Assembly: GCA_964519985.1 (NCBI GenBank) | Contig: CAZFMF010000010.1 | Coordinates: 1-64,000 of the forward strand | DNA: 64,000 bases | Reading direction: 5' to 3' | Origin: JAIEOG01 sp964519985 | Lineage (GTDB): Bacteria; Bdellovibrionota; FAC87; UBA2466 | Part shown: piece after piece, positions 1 through 9,304 of the stretch | Position numbering within the stretch: position 1 is the stretch's first letter | Layout of the letters: every line of letters begins with the position of its first letter | The notes under the pieces: model-generated | The model's input: the letters and a program-made list of their open reading frames with translations, nothing else | The model's database searches: none | What the model was told of the DNA's origin: nothing | Position numbers and translations under genes: made by a program

Positions 1-16
1 GTGGTCTATCGACCAC
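1..16. repeat. Short hairpin at the window edge
   Basis: GTGGTC-TATC-GACCAC is a perfect 6-4-6 inverted repeat. It could be the 3' hairpin of a gene lying left of the window, but no T-tract follows, so this is not called a terminator. Bases 17-223 carry no gene I can support. Confidence 0.3.
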
Positions 17-74
17 CCCTTGACGCACTATGACCACAATTTATTTCAGAGAACCGCTTGTGGGTCGCCCATCC

Positions 75-89
75 ACTCGGCGCCGGAGT
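75..89. repeat. Degenerate copy of the ACTCCGGCGCCGGAGT palindrome
   Basis: ACTCGGCGCCGGAGT is the 16-bp palindrome found at 12861, 43036 and 43782 with one C missing. It lies in the gene-free left edge of the window, so it may mark another accessory boundary. Confidence 0.4.
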
Positions 90-223
90 GATTTCCAATT
101 TGGAATCGTCTTGGCGCCTCGAGCTGAAAGTCGGCGCAGGCGTATCGCCTCGCTGGAACAACTCAAACGCACTCGGGCGCGCGGGGCGGCGATGGTTCCA
201 AACTAGAAGGTTTGCGTTAGAGA

Positions 224-1129
224 TCAGTTACAGCTGTCCAGCGTCACCGCTTCGCTGGATCCATCTTTGTCGAGGGTCACAGAGCCGCAGGTGGTTGCGA
301 AGGTCATCGTGAAAGTCCCTTCGACCGATCCGGTGGCGGTTCCGGTCATGGAGCCCGAGGTCGGGCAGCGGCAATCGGATGTCCAAGTGAGATTGCTCGG
401 GGTCCAAGCCATATTGAAGTCTTTCAAGTTGTGGTAGGTCACGATCGTTCCGGCGGAGACTACACGGCCATTGCGAGTGGAGCCGGTGATAGTTAGATCG
501 GTCGTCGTCTTGCGCGAAATATTGAAGAACTCTGTTCCCGCGGAAGTCTTGGCGGAGCGGTGAATACCTAAGATGCTCAGGGTGAATCCGGTCGCCGTAC
601 GCGTGAGTTTGTGGCCCCCGCCCACCGATGTGCCATCCCAAGTTGTGGCGGTGTCGGTGGAAGCGGTGATGGTGCCACCGCGCCGGCCGGTGATGACCAT
701 TCCCGGGGAACTCAGGGTACGGGTGACAAACTCTCCGGCCGCATCCAGTTTGCAGTCCGATTGATTAAACGCCAGATTGATCATTCCGTCCCAAGTCGTC
801 GTGCCGATGGTGCAGTTATCGAAGTCGCGCGTGCGCGCGCTGGCCGCACAGGTCGTAAAGTTGGCGGAAGTGCAGAGGGCGCGGCTCTTTAGATCCACCA
901 CACCCGGGTCGGCGAACATTTCGATCGCTTCCACCCCATCGCGACTGACCGAGACCGCGCCGCTGACGGCTTCGTCCATACTCGCCAAATCATCGCCCGC
1001 CGACTGCGTGCTCTCGTCGATTTCGTTGTCGGAAAAACTATAGCTGCCGAGCGCGCCGCAGCCGAACCCAATCAAGGTAACACTGCCGAGGGTAACAAGA
1101 CCAAGGGCCAGACGGCGGGTGCATTTCAT
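224..1129 (-). CDS. Exported lipoprotein of unknown function
   Basis: This 301-residue protein begins MKCTRRLALGLV and has a lipobox-like IGFGCGA around Cys24, so it is probably a lipoprotein anchored in the envelope. The mature part is rich in Thr, Ser and Gly. It has paired cysteines (LCTSANFTTC, SDCRCPTSG, TTCGSV) typical of an extracytoplasmic beta-rich fold. CGGAG lies about 9 bases upstream of the ATG and supports this start. I recognise no family. It is convergent with whatever lies left of the window and divergent from the HEAT-like gene at 1285. Function unknown. Confidence 0.7.
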   Translation of the reverse strand: MKCTRRLALGLVTLGSVTLIGFGCGALGSYSFSDNEIDESTQSAGDDLASMDEAVSGAVSVSRDGVEAIEMFADPGVVDLKSRALCTSANFTTCAASARTRDFDNCTIGTTTWDGMINLAFNQSDCKLDAAGEFVTRTLSSPGMVITGRRGGTITASTDTATTWDGTSVGGGHKLTRTATGFTLSILGIHRSAKTSAGTEFFNISRKTTTDLTITGSTRNGRVVSAGTIVTYHNLKDFNMAWTPSNLTWTSDCRCPTSGSMTGTATGSVEGTFTMTFATTCGSVTLDKDGSSEAVTLDSCN

Positions 1130-1284
1130 CTGCGATTCTCCGAGGGGTTGAACGTTTCCCAGAATTCTACGCCTCCTGCATTCTAGCTGTTAGCGCACTG
1201 CGGTACTCTGTCGACTCTTTAGGCAGTCCCCGAAGTGGCGCCCTGCGCAATCAGGCTGGTCTCCGCCTTGCAAAGTTCGCCCGC

Positions 1285-2292
1285 GTGTTGGGGCGTGCGT
1301 TCATTCTTGGGGCTCTCTTTTTCTCGGTACCAGCATGGGCCACCGATCCCTTTGAATGGGTAGGGCCGATTCTCCAGAATGAGCAGCCGCTCACGATCGC
1401 CAACCAACGCCGCTTATCCCGGGTCTTGATGGAGCGGGAAGCGCCGGCCGAGCTGCGCGGGCGCATCATTGGCGCCTTCGCCCATAGCCCCGTGCGCGAT
1501 GCGGAAACCTTCCGGCAATTGCTGCGTGCTTTCGATTTCCCCGCTAACGAGCCTTGGCGTCGCGTCCTGCGTGTGCGATTGGCCGAAACCGGTCGCGCCG
1601 ATATTTTGGGATTTCGTCCCGAAGAACGCGTCGCTCTTGAAAAGGCCTTGATTGAGTTAGCCAATGATGGGCGGGCGAGCGAGTTCGCGCGTCGGCGCGC
1701 TTTCAATGCGCTGACGCGTATGGGTCTCTCTGATCGCTCGCGCGATTTGGGTCGATTGGTAGGTTTTTCTACTGGCGATCTGGGGCCCCTTTTCCACGCG
1801 CGTTGCGAACGCAGTAGTTTTGCGGCGCACTGGTTGCTGGACACGCCCGACCTGCCGAAACTACGGTCAGAAATTCTTGCCACCAAAGCGCGGATGACAT
1901 TGCCCGAGTTTCACGCCGGCATGATCAGTATGCTGGGACACCCTTTGCCCGAAGTCCGCGAGTTGGCGGCGCAGATTTTAGAAGAGGCGTTGCGTGCGGA
2001 TACCGCATTCCCCGTCCATGTCCTGCCTTCCGAGGTTGCCCGTCTGCAGCGGTATTTCCGTCTCCACGGCGTAGCGCCATTTCTGGCCTGGCGCTTGGCC
2101 GAGGACGACGATCAACGCGCGGCGATTCTGAACCGAGTCGAGGCTTCACACGATCCCGAGATTAAAGGCGAGATCGCGCGAGCCATGCGCTGGGATAAAA
2201 TCCCCAATTCGGAATCCACCCCCCTACACCGGCGCGCCACGGCCCTCATCGATGGCTGCCAGGCGGGCCACGCACAGTTGCTCAGTCGATAG
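1285..2292 (+). CDS. Exported HEAT-like helical repeat protein (short paralog)
   Basis: This 335-residue protein has an N-terminal hydrophobic segment ending in PAWA, a likely signal peptide, followed by alpha-helical repeats that resemble HEAT/armadillo units (for example GHPLPEVRELAAQILEEALR). The C-terminal half aligns with the proteins at 3367 and 5154: LAWRLAEDDDQRAAI corresponds to their LALRYAGPEDK and LAFRYAESPERK segments, and AMRWDKIP to their ILEPIP and NWEPIP. I infer a periplasmic scaffold or protein-binding role; no enzyme motif is visible. The start is a GTG with no clear ribosome-binding site, so the N-terminus is uncertain. Confidence 0.7.
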   Translation: MLGRAFILGALFFSVPAWATDPFEWVGPILQNEQPLTIANQRRLSRVLMEREAPAELRGRIIGAFAHSPVRDAETFRQLLRAFDFPANEPWRRVLRVRLAETGRADILGFRPEERVALEKALIELANDGRASEFARRRAFNALTRMGLSDRSRDLGRLVGFSTGDLGPLFHARCERSSFAAHWLLDTPDLPKLRSEILATKARMTLPEFHAGMISMLGHPLPEVRELAAQILEEALRADTAFPVHVLPSEVARLQRYFRLHGVAPFLAWRLAEDDDQRAAILNRVEASHDPEIKGEIARAMRWDKIPNSESTPLHRRATALIDGCQAGHAQLLSR

Positions 2293-2302
2293 TCGCATTT
2301 TA

Positions 2303-3106
2303 CTACCGGACGATAGTGAGTTGATTGCGATTTTTCTCTTCTAGTTGATCTAGATCGGAATAGTTGGAGATCAACCCCTCGGATCGCCATCGCATTAGAA
2401 ATGGTTTGAGGCGGTCCCATGAGTCGGCATCAAAGCCCCCAACAATTCGCAACGTTCCGCCTTGGTTGAGGTGATTGGCGATTAAAGCAGGTAGAATATC
2501 GGGACCCTGTCGCAAGATCAAAAAGCCGAGAGAATAGCTCGATACCATCTCGTCAAACATTAAGGGGCGGCCATCTTGGTGCGTGATGGAGAATTCTTGA
2601 ATCGGTTGTCCGTGATAATTCGTAGGATGCTCTTTGATAAACTTTCTTAAAGCGGGATCCATTCCATCCTTGCCACCGGGGATGGCATCAATATCTTCGT
2701 AAATAATGTCAACGGCATGGATAAGCTCCGGCTTCGTCGCTTTGTCGATCAACTCTTTGATAAAGTCCGAATTTCCCTCACCTAAGCTAACTATGGATTT
2801 TCGGCCCTTGAGAATTTCCTGTCGACGCTCTGAGAAGGTGGGGATCGGCCCATTGATTCCGTTGCATAGAGCGGCTTCCATCTCGAAGAAGCGGGTTACT
2901 TCATTGTGCCCTCGTCTACTCACGGCGTGGTGCACCGAATAATCCGGCCGCTTGAGAAACTTAATTCCCCACATGCAATCCGCAAATGGCCGCTTATGAA
3001 AAATGAATTTGGGCTTAGATTTGTCTTTTGCTCCCTCCAATGAGGACGGCAGGGTGGTGAAAGTGATTTGGAGCAAAAAGAAAAAGCGAAGAACGTTCTT
3101 CAGCAT
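2303..3106 (-). CDS. Small exported protein with a methyltransferase-like fold
   Basis: This 267-residue protein starts with MLKNVLRFFFLLQITF, a signal peptide or membrane anchor. Around residues 105-135 it has SIVSLGEGNSD followed about 20 residues later by IHAVDIIYEDID, which resembles motifs I and II of class I SAM-dependent methyltransferases. A later GGTLRIVGGF stretch could be motif III. The combination of an export signal with a cytoplasmic-type methyltransferase fold is unusual; the hydrophobic N-terminus might instead be a membrane anchor. Its 3' end faces the gene at 1285-2292 across 10 bases. Codon use looks less GC-rich than the neighbours, which hints at acquisition. Confidence 0.6.
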   Translation of the reverse strand: MLKNVLRFFFLLQITFTTLPSSLEGAKDKSKPKFIFHKRPFADCMWGIKFLKRPDYSVHHAVSRRGHNEVTRFFEMEAALCNGINGPIPTFSERRQEILKGRKSIVSLGEGNSDFIKELIDKATKPELIHAVDIIYEDIDAIPGGKDGMDPALRKFIKEHPTNYHGQPIQEFSITHQDGRPLMFDEMVSSYSLGFLILRQGPDILPALIANHLNQGGTLRIVGGFDADSWDRLKPFLMRWRSEGLISNYSDLDQLEEKNRNQLTIVR

Positions 3107-3366
3107 TAGACAATGCTACCTTCAAGTTCCAAGTGAGTCCAAATCAGCAAACCGGTCAAGCTCGCTCGCGTTGCTCCGAGAGATCACGCTCGGCAAGCTA
3201 GGGAATTTCTCGCTCGATTTGAGACGCGACCCCACCCACCGCCCCCTTCTCCGTCGGGCCCGACCCAACTGATCAAAACGTCGTCATAAACTCGTGTCCA
3301 CAGACGGTCTACGCCTGCGTAAACCATTGGTCTTTTCCTTGCACCCCAAGGGGCGGGGGGAAGGCT
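3107..3366. other. Intergenic stretch before the HEAT-like operon
   Basis: This gap holds the divergent promoters of the genes at 3106 (minus) and 3367 (plus). I see no convincing -35/-10 pair. GGGGGAAGG sits just ahead of the ATG at 3367 and is a strong ribosome-binding site. Confidence 0.4.
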
Positions 3367-5154
3367 ATGCGCTCAGGCGCGATTGCGATTATTTTTGGTC
3401 TCTTGGTTTCGGGGCACGCATTCGCGTTGGACCCTGAGACCTTGCGCGCGCTTTGGGAAACGCAACCGTCGGCCGAAGCCGTTTTCGAACTGCTCGGACC
3501 CGAAAAGACAAAACTTCCCGTTAACGCCAAGGAATCGAACTCCGTGGCGATGGCGCTCATACCCGGCTTGGGCCACTCGAGCCCGCAAGTTCGGGAGCGG
3601 GTGTTTGCTGACTTGCGCCAATTCACTAGGCCCGGCATGCAGGAGAGTTTTCGGCCGGATTTCGTGAAGGCCATTTCTCCCTACTTGGACCGGCCCGACC
3701 TTCGGGCATCCGCGCTAGAACTGATTTTAAACGTTTCTAGCGCCCGGGAAGCGGCCGAGTGGGTGATTGCGGAGTTGCGCGCGCCGAATGCCACCCGAGA
3801 AAGCCGACGTCTTGCCGCGGAGAGGCTACCCGCTCTGCGTACGAGATTGGTCTATCGCGGCCAGGGGGCGACCCCCCAATATTTTCCGGGCGATATGCGG
3901 GCTAGGACGAGGGCAGGGACGGTCAACAATCGTCGAGCGATTAACAACGCGCGACAGGCGCGGCGGGAACGCAACCGTTTGCGCCGAAGTCCGGACAGTC
4001 CAGAAATGGTGCGAGTTGTCCTGCGCCAGCTCGATGAAACGCTGGCGGAAATGAGACACCTGGCCGATCCGGTTTTGCGGATTCGGGGTTATATGGATCG
4101 AGTGGAAGAGGGAAAACCTTCTCCTTCGGATCGCGTTGCCATCACCGAACTATTGGCCCATGAGCGCCTTCTCCTGGATGTGCGACGCGAGGCAGTGAAG
4201 CGATTGAGCGAAGGGGAATGGGCGGACGGCCAAATTGCGGTGAATTTGATTCGCGCGCTCGATCGGGAAGACAACGATGATTTGCGCGCGGAGATCTTGT
4301 ACCAGGTAGAAATGGGGGGTGGGGCGGAGGTTTTCGGAGCGACGTCGGAGGATCGCGCGGATCTCGAAGCGTTTTTGGATCGTCTGATTGAAAAGCCCGA
4401 TACGTCGGAAGACGCGCGGCAAGTCGCCAAGATCACCCTTGCGCGACTGCGACCCAGTAATCCGAACATGACGAGATATTCCGATGTTCTTCTCGACAAC
4501 GTCGCCGACGTGGATTTATTGCGCCAGCGCCTGGAACAAGATGCGAAGAGCGTCGACACGGGCGCGTTTCGAGATGGGGTGATCTCCTTGTTGCGACACC
4601 CTCAGTACCGGGTCCGGCGCGAGGTAGAGGCCTTCCTAGAAAAACACCTTCACGCTGACTCCGACCAGCTGGAACCGATTAGCGCGGAGCAGAAAGCGCG
4701 CATTCTGAACTATGGGACTTCGGCCTACCCGGTGAGCTTTCTGGCGCTGCGCTACGCAGGTCCGGAAGATAAGCTGAGTCTGGCGAGTCAAGGTTCGCTC
4801 AATGACTTAGAGGCCCTCGCTCGGGCGCTGATTCTGGAACCGATTCCTGTGGAAAAGGAAATCCCGCCGGTGTGGAAGGCGCTCCGGAATCTGCTCGCCC
4901 GCGTTGCTTCGAGGGATCACGATTGGCAAGCTCGCGAAGTTCTCGCTCGGTTGGAAACCCAATACCCCCGCCCGTCGGATTTCGAAGGCTCGCCCGATCT
5001 TCGCGGATCGGAGCGGACACCGGCACGGAATGCCGCAGCGGCCGTGACCGGAGTGCCCTCGCCAAAGGACACTATGAAAAACTGCCCACAAGCGGCAGCG
5101 CTTTTGCGCTCACGGGATAGCAGTTTCGAAATCGACGATGGGAGTGAGCGCTGA
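3367..5154 (+). CDS. Exported HEAT-like repeat protein (595 aa)
   Basis: The signal peptide MRSGAIAIIFGLLVSGHAFA is followed directly by LDPETLRALWETQPSAEAVF, a block shared with the next gene (VDPDELKTLWASNPSADRVF). The rest is helical repeats such as HSSPQVRERVFADLRQF and HPQYRVRREVEAFLEKHL, consistent with a HEAT-type solenoid. A low-complexity basic loop of about 35 residues (ARTRAGTVNNRRAINNARQ) lies near residue 190. The stop codon shares its A with the ATG of the 1299-aa paralog (TGATG), so the two are translationally coupled. I infer an envelope scaffold or partner-binding protein; substrate and partner are unknown. Confidence 0.75.
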   Translation: MRSGAIAIIFGLLVSGHAFALDPETLRALWETQPSAEAVFELLGPEKTKLPVNAKESNSVAMALIPGLGHSSPQVRERVFADLRQFTRPGMQESFRPDFVKAISPYLDRPDLRASALELILNVSSAREAAEWVIAELRAPNATRESRRLAAERLPALRTRLVYRGQGATPQYFPGDMRARTRAGTVNNRRAINNARQARRERNRLRRSPDSPEMVRVVLRQLDETLAEMRHLADPVLRIRGYMDRVEEGKPSPSDRVAITELLAHERLLLDVRREAVKRLSEGEWADGQIAVNLIRALDREDNDDLRAEILYQVEMGGGAEVFGATSEDRADLEAFLDRLIEKPDTSEDARQVAKITLARLRPSNPNMTRYSDVLLDNVADVDLLRQRLEQDAKSVDTGAFRDGVISLLRHPQYRVRREVEAFLEKHLHADSDQLEPISAEQKARILNYGTSAYPVSFLALRYAGPEDKLSLASQGSLNDLEALARALILEPIPVEKEIPPVWKALRNLLARVASRDHDWQAREVLARLETQYPRPSDFEGSPDLRGSERTPARNAAAAVTGVPSPKDTMKNCPQAAALLRSRDSSFEIDDGSER

Positions 5155-8100
5155 TGGACTGGATGAAGGCCATACGCTTTGGCGTGATTGTCGCGATCGT
5201 GAGCCTGTCGGCGAGACCTGCATTGGCGGTCGATCCCGACGAGTTAAAAACGCTTTGGGCGTCGAACCCTTCCGCCGATCGTGTCTTCGAGGTCCTGACC
5301 GGCGATGTGACCCTCGCACACAGCCTGGCCGACCGTTTATCGATGACCGAAGCATTGCTGCCGGGATTGCGACATCCTGATCCCGATGTGCGGGGACGGG
5401 TGATTTCGGACCTGTCTCGCTTTGCCGAGAACATTGGGATGGGCAAAGAGAAGTTCATAGAAATTTTGAGCCCATACCGAAAAGACCCGCGCACGCGTGC
5501 GATGGCCACGTCCCTTACGCTTCGCGTGTCTTCATTTGTGGAGCGGGTCGAAATTCTTACCGCGGAGTTTTCCTCGCCGGAGGCTACGACGCAGACGCGG
5601 CGGGATGCCGCGCGGCGGTTGGGTGAACTTCAATCAGAAATCCATCGGTTCGGCCACTTTTCGGGAAAACGGAAAGCGCTCGATCACATCGACCAAGCGT
5701 TGCTCGCTTTGAAGCCCTCTTCCGATCCGGTTCTGCGCGCCCACGGCCTGATGAATGTCTTGGGGGCGGAGTCTCTGAAGGTGGCAGATCGGCGGGAGCT
5801 CAGTGCATTGCTCAGTGCTTCGGAACTGTCCGAAGGAACGCGGCGAGCGGCTTGGAATGTGCTGCAGGGCCACGGCACCTGGTCTGACGCGCAAGTTTCA
5901 CTGAACCTTTTGCGGGCGGCGATGCGACCCGAAAATCAATCCCGGAAGGCTGACCTGCTTAGGAAAGCCAAGATGGGCGGCGGTCCCGATATTCTGGCGG
6001 CGAAACCCGAAGAACTGGACCCATTGCGCTTAGAAATCGCACGGGTCTGGAGCGAAGCGATGGATCCGAAGGTTCGGAACTCGGCCGAGTCTATCCTTAC
6101 CCGCCTGAACGAGCCGGGGGACGGAAGCCTCCAGTACGCCGATGTTTTCGTCACGGACAATCTGGATCTGGAAAATCTGGCCAAGCGATTGGAAACGGAT
6201 CTGCGACCGGGTTCAGAGTACGCGTATCGCAATGGGTTGATTACTTTGATGCGTCATCCGAACCACCGGGTACGCACCTTGGCCACGAACGTTCTCGAGA
6301 AGCACTTGCGCGCGGATTCAGCGAGTCCCGAGTCGTTGACCTACGAGCAAAGACAGCGGCTTCCGCACGAGTATGACGGCCAAATCTTTCCTTTCCTGGC
6401 CTTTCGATATGCCGAAAGCCCGGAGAGAAAGCTTCAAATCACCCATCTGGCGGCTCGGTCGCCAGTGCCAGAGCAGCAGGCTGCGCTGGTGCGCGCATTA
6501 AACTGGGAACCCATTCCCGACGGGGAGAAGATGCCGAAGGAGTGGGATCTCTACCAGAAAATTTTGGAAGACTACGCGCGCACGGAGGATCCGATGGATG
6601 CTTTGGAAATATTGCTGCGCCTGGAAGAGAAATACCCGGCCGGGAAGTCGGACGCTTTGCGCACCGCTCTGGTCGAACGACTCAAATACTCGCAGGATTT
6701 TGATCGGGCAAACTTGGCTCTCAAAGCATTGCCCCCGGGCCGCCTTCCGCTCAAACCGTTGATTGCGGCCTACGAAGTCCAAAAGAATTCGTCCCATCGC
6801 GCGCAAATTGCCGATCTGATGGAAATGGCGCGGTTGTTCCCGGGACCGGAGGAGCACTCCGCGGCCGAGACTGAGCATTTTCGAAAGCTCGAATCCGATC
6901 CGCGCGATCCCGAATTGCAAAAGACGGCGCGCAAGGCTTTGGAAAATGGATCGATCCGTCGCGAAGTGGCGCCCAAGCCGGTAGCACCTACCCAAACGAA
7001 ATGCTCTCGGGCCCAGGCACTTTTAAAGCCTTTGGATCCGCGCAAGCCGTCCATCCGGAAAGTCATGTTGGCCACCGCGTTGGGCGTGCCGGTCGGGGTA
7101 GTGGCGATCAATCGCCTCCGGGAACGGATGGCGAACTACGGTCAGACCGCCGCCTTGCAAAAGCCCATCGGTGCCGACACCGCGGCCGGCGTACCTTACC
7201 CATCTCCGACGGATGAGGAATGGAAAAAGGCGGGCACGCTTTTGCGCCAGGTCTATTTGCCGAAGGAGCACAAAGATCAAGTGACCGGCTGGAAGATCCC
7301 CGGTTCTGCCTTTGACCGCGAGGAGGGACCGACGGCTTTCTTGGCGCACTACCGGAAGGCGATGGGACGAGAGTTTGATGGCAAGGCGGAAGAGTTAGGC
7401 TTCGATCCGAGGCTTTTTGATCTCGCGAAGAATCCGAGTTCGAGAAACCTCGGACTCGAAAACAATTACAAGGACAGTTTCCTTCAGTTCAACCGTCAAA
7501 CCGACAAGCTCGATGACCTTTTCGCCCACGTGGTGAAATGGCAGTACGAACGCATGACCGAAAATGGCCGACGCCTCGGATCCCGCCGGGGAGAGTTGGC
7601 CACCGCTACGGAGGTAGAACGGAAACTGGGCTCGGTTTCCGCGCTATTGGAACATATGGTTGCGTCGGAAGGTCGCGATGCGACCGCGGTGCGGCCACCT
7701 CTACCGGCCTCGACCCAGCCGTGGGCGGAGCTCGATCGGGGACGCAAGTGGATGGAACTCGAGCGGGCATTGGAGTCTAGAAACCTTTCCTTCCACGGAA
7801 CGCTTCTGGACTACGACCGGTGGATTCCTGGAGGAGTGCGACCGTTATTCCGGGCGGAGGGACTCGAACTGCCCGAGGATTTTTCTCCATTCTCTGAATG
7901 GTTGCGCGGCCTGAAGGCGTGGGAACTGCATGCCTTCCGTCGCGGCCTCATTCGAATCGCGCTTTGGCAATCCGATCGTCTTGAGCAAAACGCCCGCCAG
8001 CGGATCGGCACGGGCCGGTTCCGCGATGCTTTCGAAGATGTGGACATTAAAGATGCCGAATCCCTTCTGGATTATGTGCAAAAGAAGTGGATCCGTAACG

Positions 8101-9053
8101 ACCAGCCCATGCCGAAACAATTGGGAATGTTCCGAGGTGACCCCTCGGGTCTGGAAGCCGAGATTACCCGCGTCCTAAACGCCATCGGCAGCATGGTTCT
8201 CCCGATTTGGGAGCTGGGTCCGGACGCCCGGCTGGAAGTCGCCCGGCAGATGAAAGAAAAGGGATATGCCGTCGACTTCGCGACTCCTCTAACCACCTAC
8301 GAATCAAAACTCCGCCTAGACACCGAGGGGCGTGCGTTTTTGCAAAAGGTGGCAACACCCTTCTGGCCAAAACAGCTGGCCGGCGAGTTTCGGGACTGGG
8401 ATCCGGCTTTGGATATTAGGCGTGCGCTGGAAATCGTGTCGACTCGCCCACCGGAAGGTGCGGGGTTTTCCGAGCTGCGGAGATTTTTGAAGGTAGCTCC
8501 TACGTACCTTGAGCCTCGCCCCTTCACTTTGCTATCCGATCGCGTACGTATTCCCGCCGACGCGCTATCGAAGTCCGTTCGTGCGTTTGCCGGCTTAGCC
8601 GAACTCGAAAAGGAACTTGCCGAAAAAGGAGTACGGGTCACCATTGACGATGCAAAGTATGAGGCAGCGTATCGCGCGAGGACCGCGGAGATGAAAGCTC
8701 CTTCGGCCGGGCCCCCCGCGCTCACTCTTTCGAGCGCGGGCAAGGAGCAGGAAGTGGTCATTAAAGAAGAGACACTCCTAATTGATTTCTTGGCCGAACT
8801 CCGCCAGACCGAATCCCGTCAAACGGAAGAGGGTGCGGAACTGGAAGGCTATGTGGCCCAGCGGGACGCCGCGGTAGCGAAGCTTCGCCTCGCCGAGGCC
8901 AATGGCATTGTGCTGCCCGACGAGGAACGGGCGCGCCTGTACCGCGCGGTGATTCAGGCGGAAGAACAAGTCCGCAGTGCCTTCGGACCGGCGATCTTCG
9001 GTTCCCCTTCTGGGAACGATGGACGCGGGCCGCAGCGCGAGGCCGGGCGCTAG
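5154..9053 (+). CDS. Large exported HEAT-like protein with a unique C-terminal half (1299 aa)
   Basis: A signal peptide (through RPALA) precedes the DPDELKTLW block and about 550 residues of HEAT-like helices homologous to the 595-aa protein upstream. A hydrophobic stretch, LATALGVPVGVVAI, near residues 635-650 could be a membrane helix or a buried helix separating the N-terminal repeats from a C-terminal half. That half (roughly 680-1299) matches no family I recognise. It is charged, predicted helical, and ends with a coiled-coil-like Glu/Arg-rich segment. The overlap with the upstream stop indicates an operon. The length and two-part layout suggest a large structural or tethering protein of the envelope, which is inference. 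Confidence 0.75.
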   Translation: MDWMKAIRFGVIVAIVSLSARPALAVDPDELKTLWASNPSADRVFEVLTGDVTLAHSLADRLSMTEALLPGLRHPDPDVRGRVISDLSRFAENIGMGKEKFIEILSPYRKDPRTRAMATSLTLRVSSFVERVEILTAEFSSPEATTQTRRDAARRLGELQSEIHRFGHFSGKRKALDHIDQALLALKPSSDPVLRAHGLMNVLGAESLKVADRRELSALLSASELSEGTRRAAWNVLQGHGTWSDAQVSLNLLRAAMRPENQSRKADLLRKAKMGGGPDILAAKPEELDPLRLEIARVWSEAMDPKVRNSAESILTRLNEPGDGSLQYADVFVTDNLDLENLAKRLETDLRPGSEYAYRNGLITLMRHPNHRVRTLATNVLEKHLRADSASPESLTYEQRQRLPHEYDGQIFPFLAFRYAESPERKLQITHLAARSPVPEQQAALVRALNWEPIPDGEKMPKEWDLYQKILEDYARTEDPMDALEILLRLEEKYPAGKSDALRTALVERLKYSQDFDRANLALKALPPGRLPLKPLIAAYEVQKNSSHRAQIADLMEMARLFPGPEEHSAAETEHFRKLESDPRDPELQKTARKALENGSIRREVAPKPVAPTQTKCSRAQALLKPLDPRKPSIRKVMLATALGVPVGVVAINRLRERMANYGQTAALQKPIGADTAAGVPYPSPTDEEWKKAGTLLRQVYLPKEHKDQVTGWKIPGSAFDREEGPTAFLAHYRKAMGREFDGKAEELGFDPRLFDLAKNPSSRNLGLENNYKDSFLQFNRQTDKLDDLFAHVVKWQYERMTENGRRLGSRRGELATATEVERKLGSVSALLEHMVASEGRDATAVRPPLPASTQPWAELDRGRKWMELERALESRNLSFHGTLLDYDRWIPGGVRPLFRAEGLELPEDFSPFSEWLRGLKAWELHAFRRGLIRIALWQSDRLEQNARQRIGTGRFRDAFEDVDIKDAESLLDYVQKKWIRNDQPMPKQLGMFRGDPSGLEAEITRVLNAIGSMVLPIWELGPDARLEVARQMKEKGYAVDFATPLTTYESKLRLDTEGRAFLQKVATPFWPKQLAGEFRDWDPALDIRRALEIVSTRPPEGAGFSELRRFLKVAPTYLEPRPFTLLSDRVRIPADALSKSVRAFAGLAELEKELAEKGVRVTIDDAKYEAAYRARTAEMKAPSAGPPALTLSSAGKEQEVVIKEETLLIDFLAELRQTESRQTEEGAELEGYVAQRDAAVAKLRLAEANGIVLPDEERARLYRAVIQAEEQVRSAFGPAIFGSPSGNDGRGPQREAGR

Positions 9054-9201
9054 TGTCTAAACACTGGTCGACCCGTCAACAAGCTCACATTTTCTCAAGC
9101 GCCCGAATTCTCGCGGTTTCTAGCCGGTCTGCTAAGCGCTTTTTGTCACCGGGGTACGGCGCAGGCTCGAAGGCAGGCACGCGGTGGAGGGGTAGGGTGC
9201 T

Positions 9202-9217
9202 TGGCACAGCGTCTGCA
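9202..9217 (+). promoter_or_regulatory. Sigma54-type (-24/-12) promoter candidate
   Basis: TGGCAC-AGCGT-CTGCA contains GG at 9203-9204 and GC at 9215-9216, exactly ten bases apart, which is the hallmark spacing of RpoN promoters. Six of the core -24 bases fit TGGCAC; the -12 has CTGC where TTGC is usual. Transcription would start near 9228, about 75 bases before the ATG at 9305. No activator site was identified. Confidence 0.55.
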
Positions 9218-9304
9218 CTGTAAGGCTCCCGGAGCAGTTCCCATTGTGGGGAATTGCGATCACGCAGCGATGCGGTAGTGGAAGCAGTTTTTGCGGAGTA
9301 GAAG

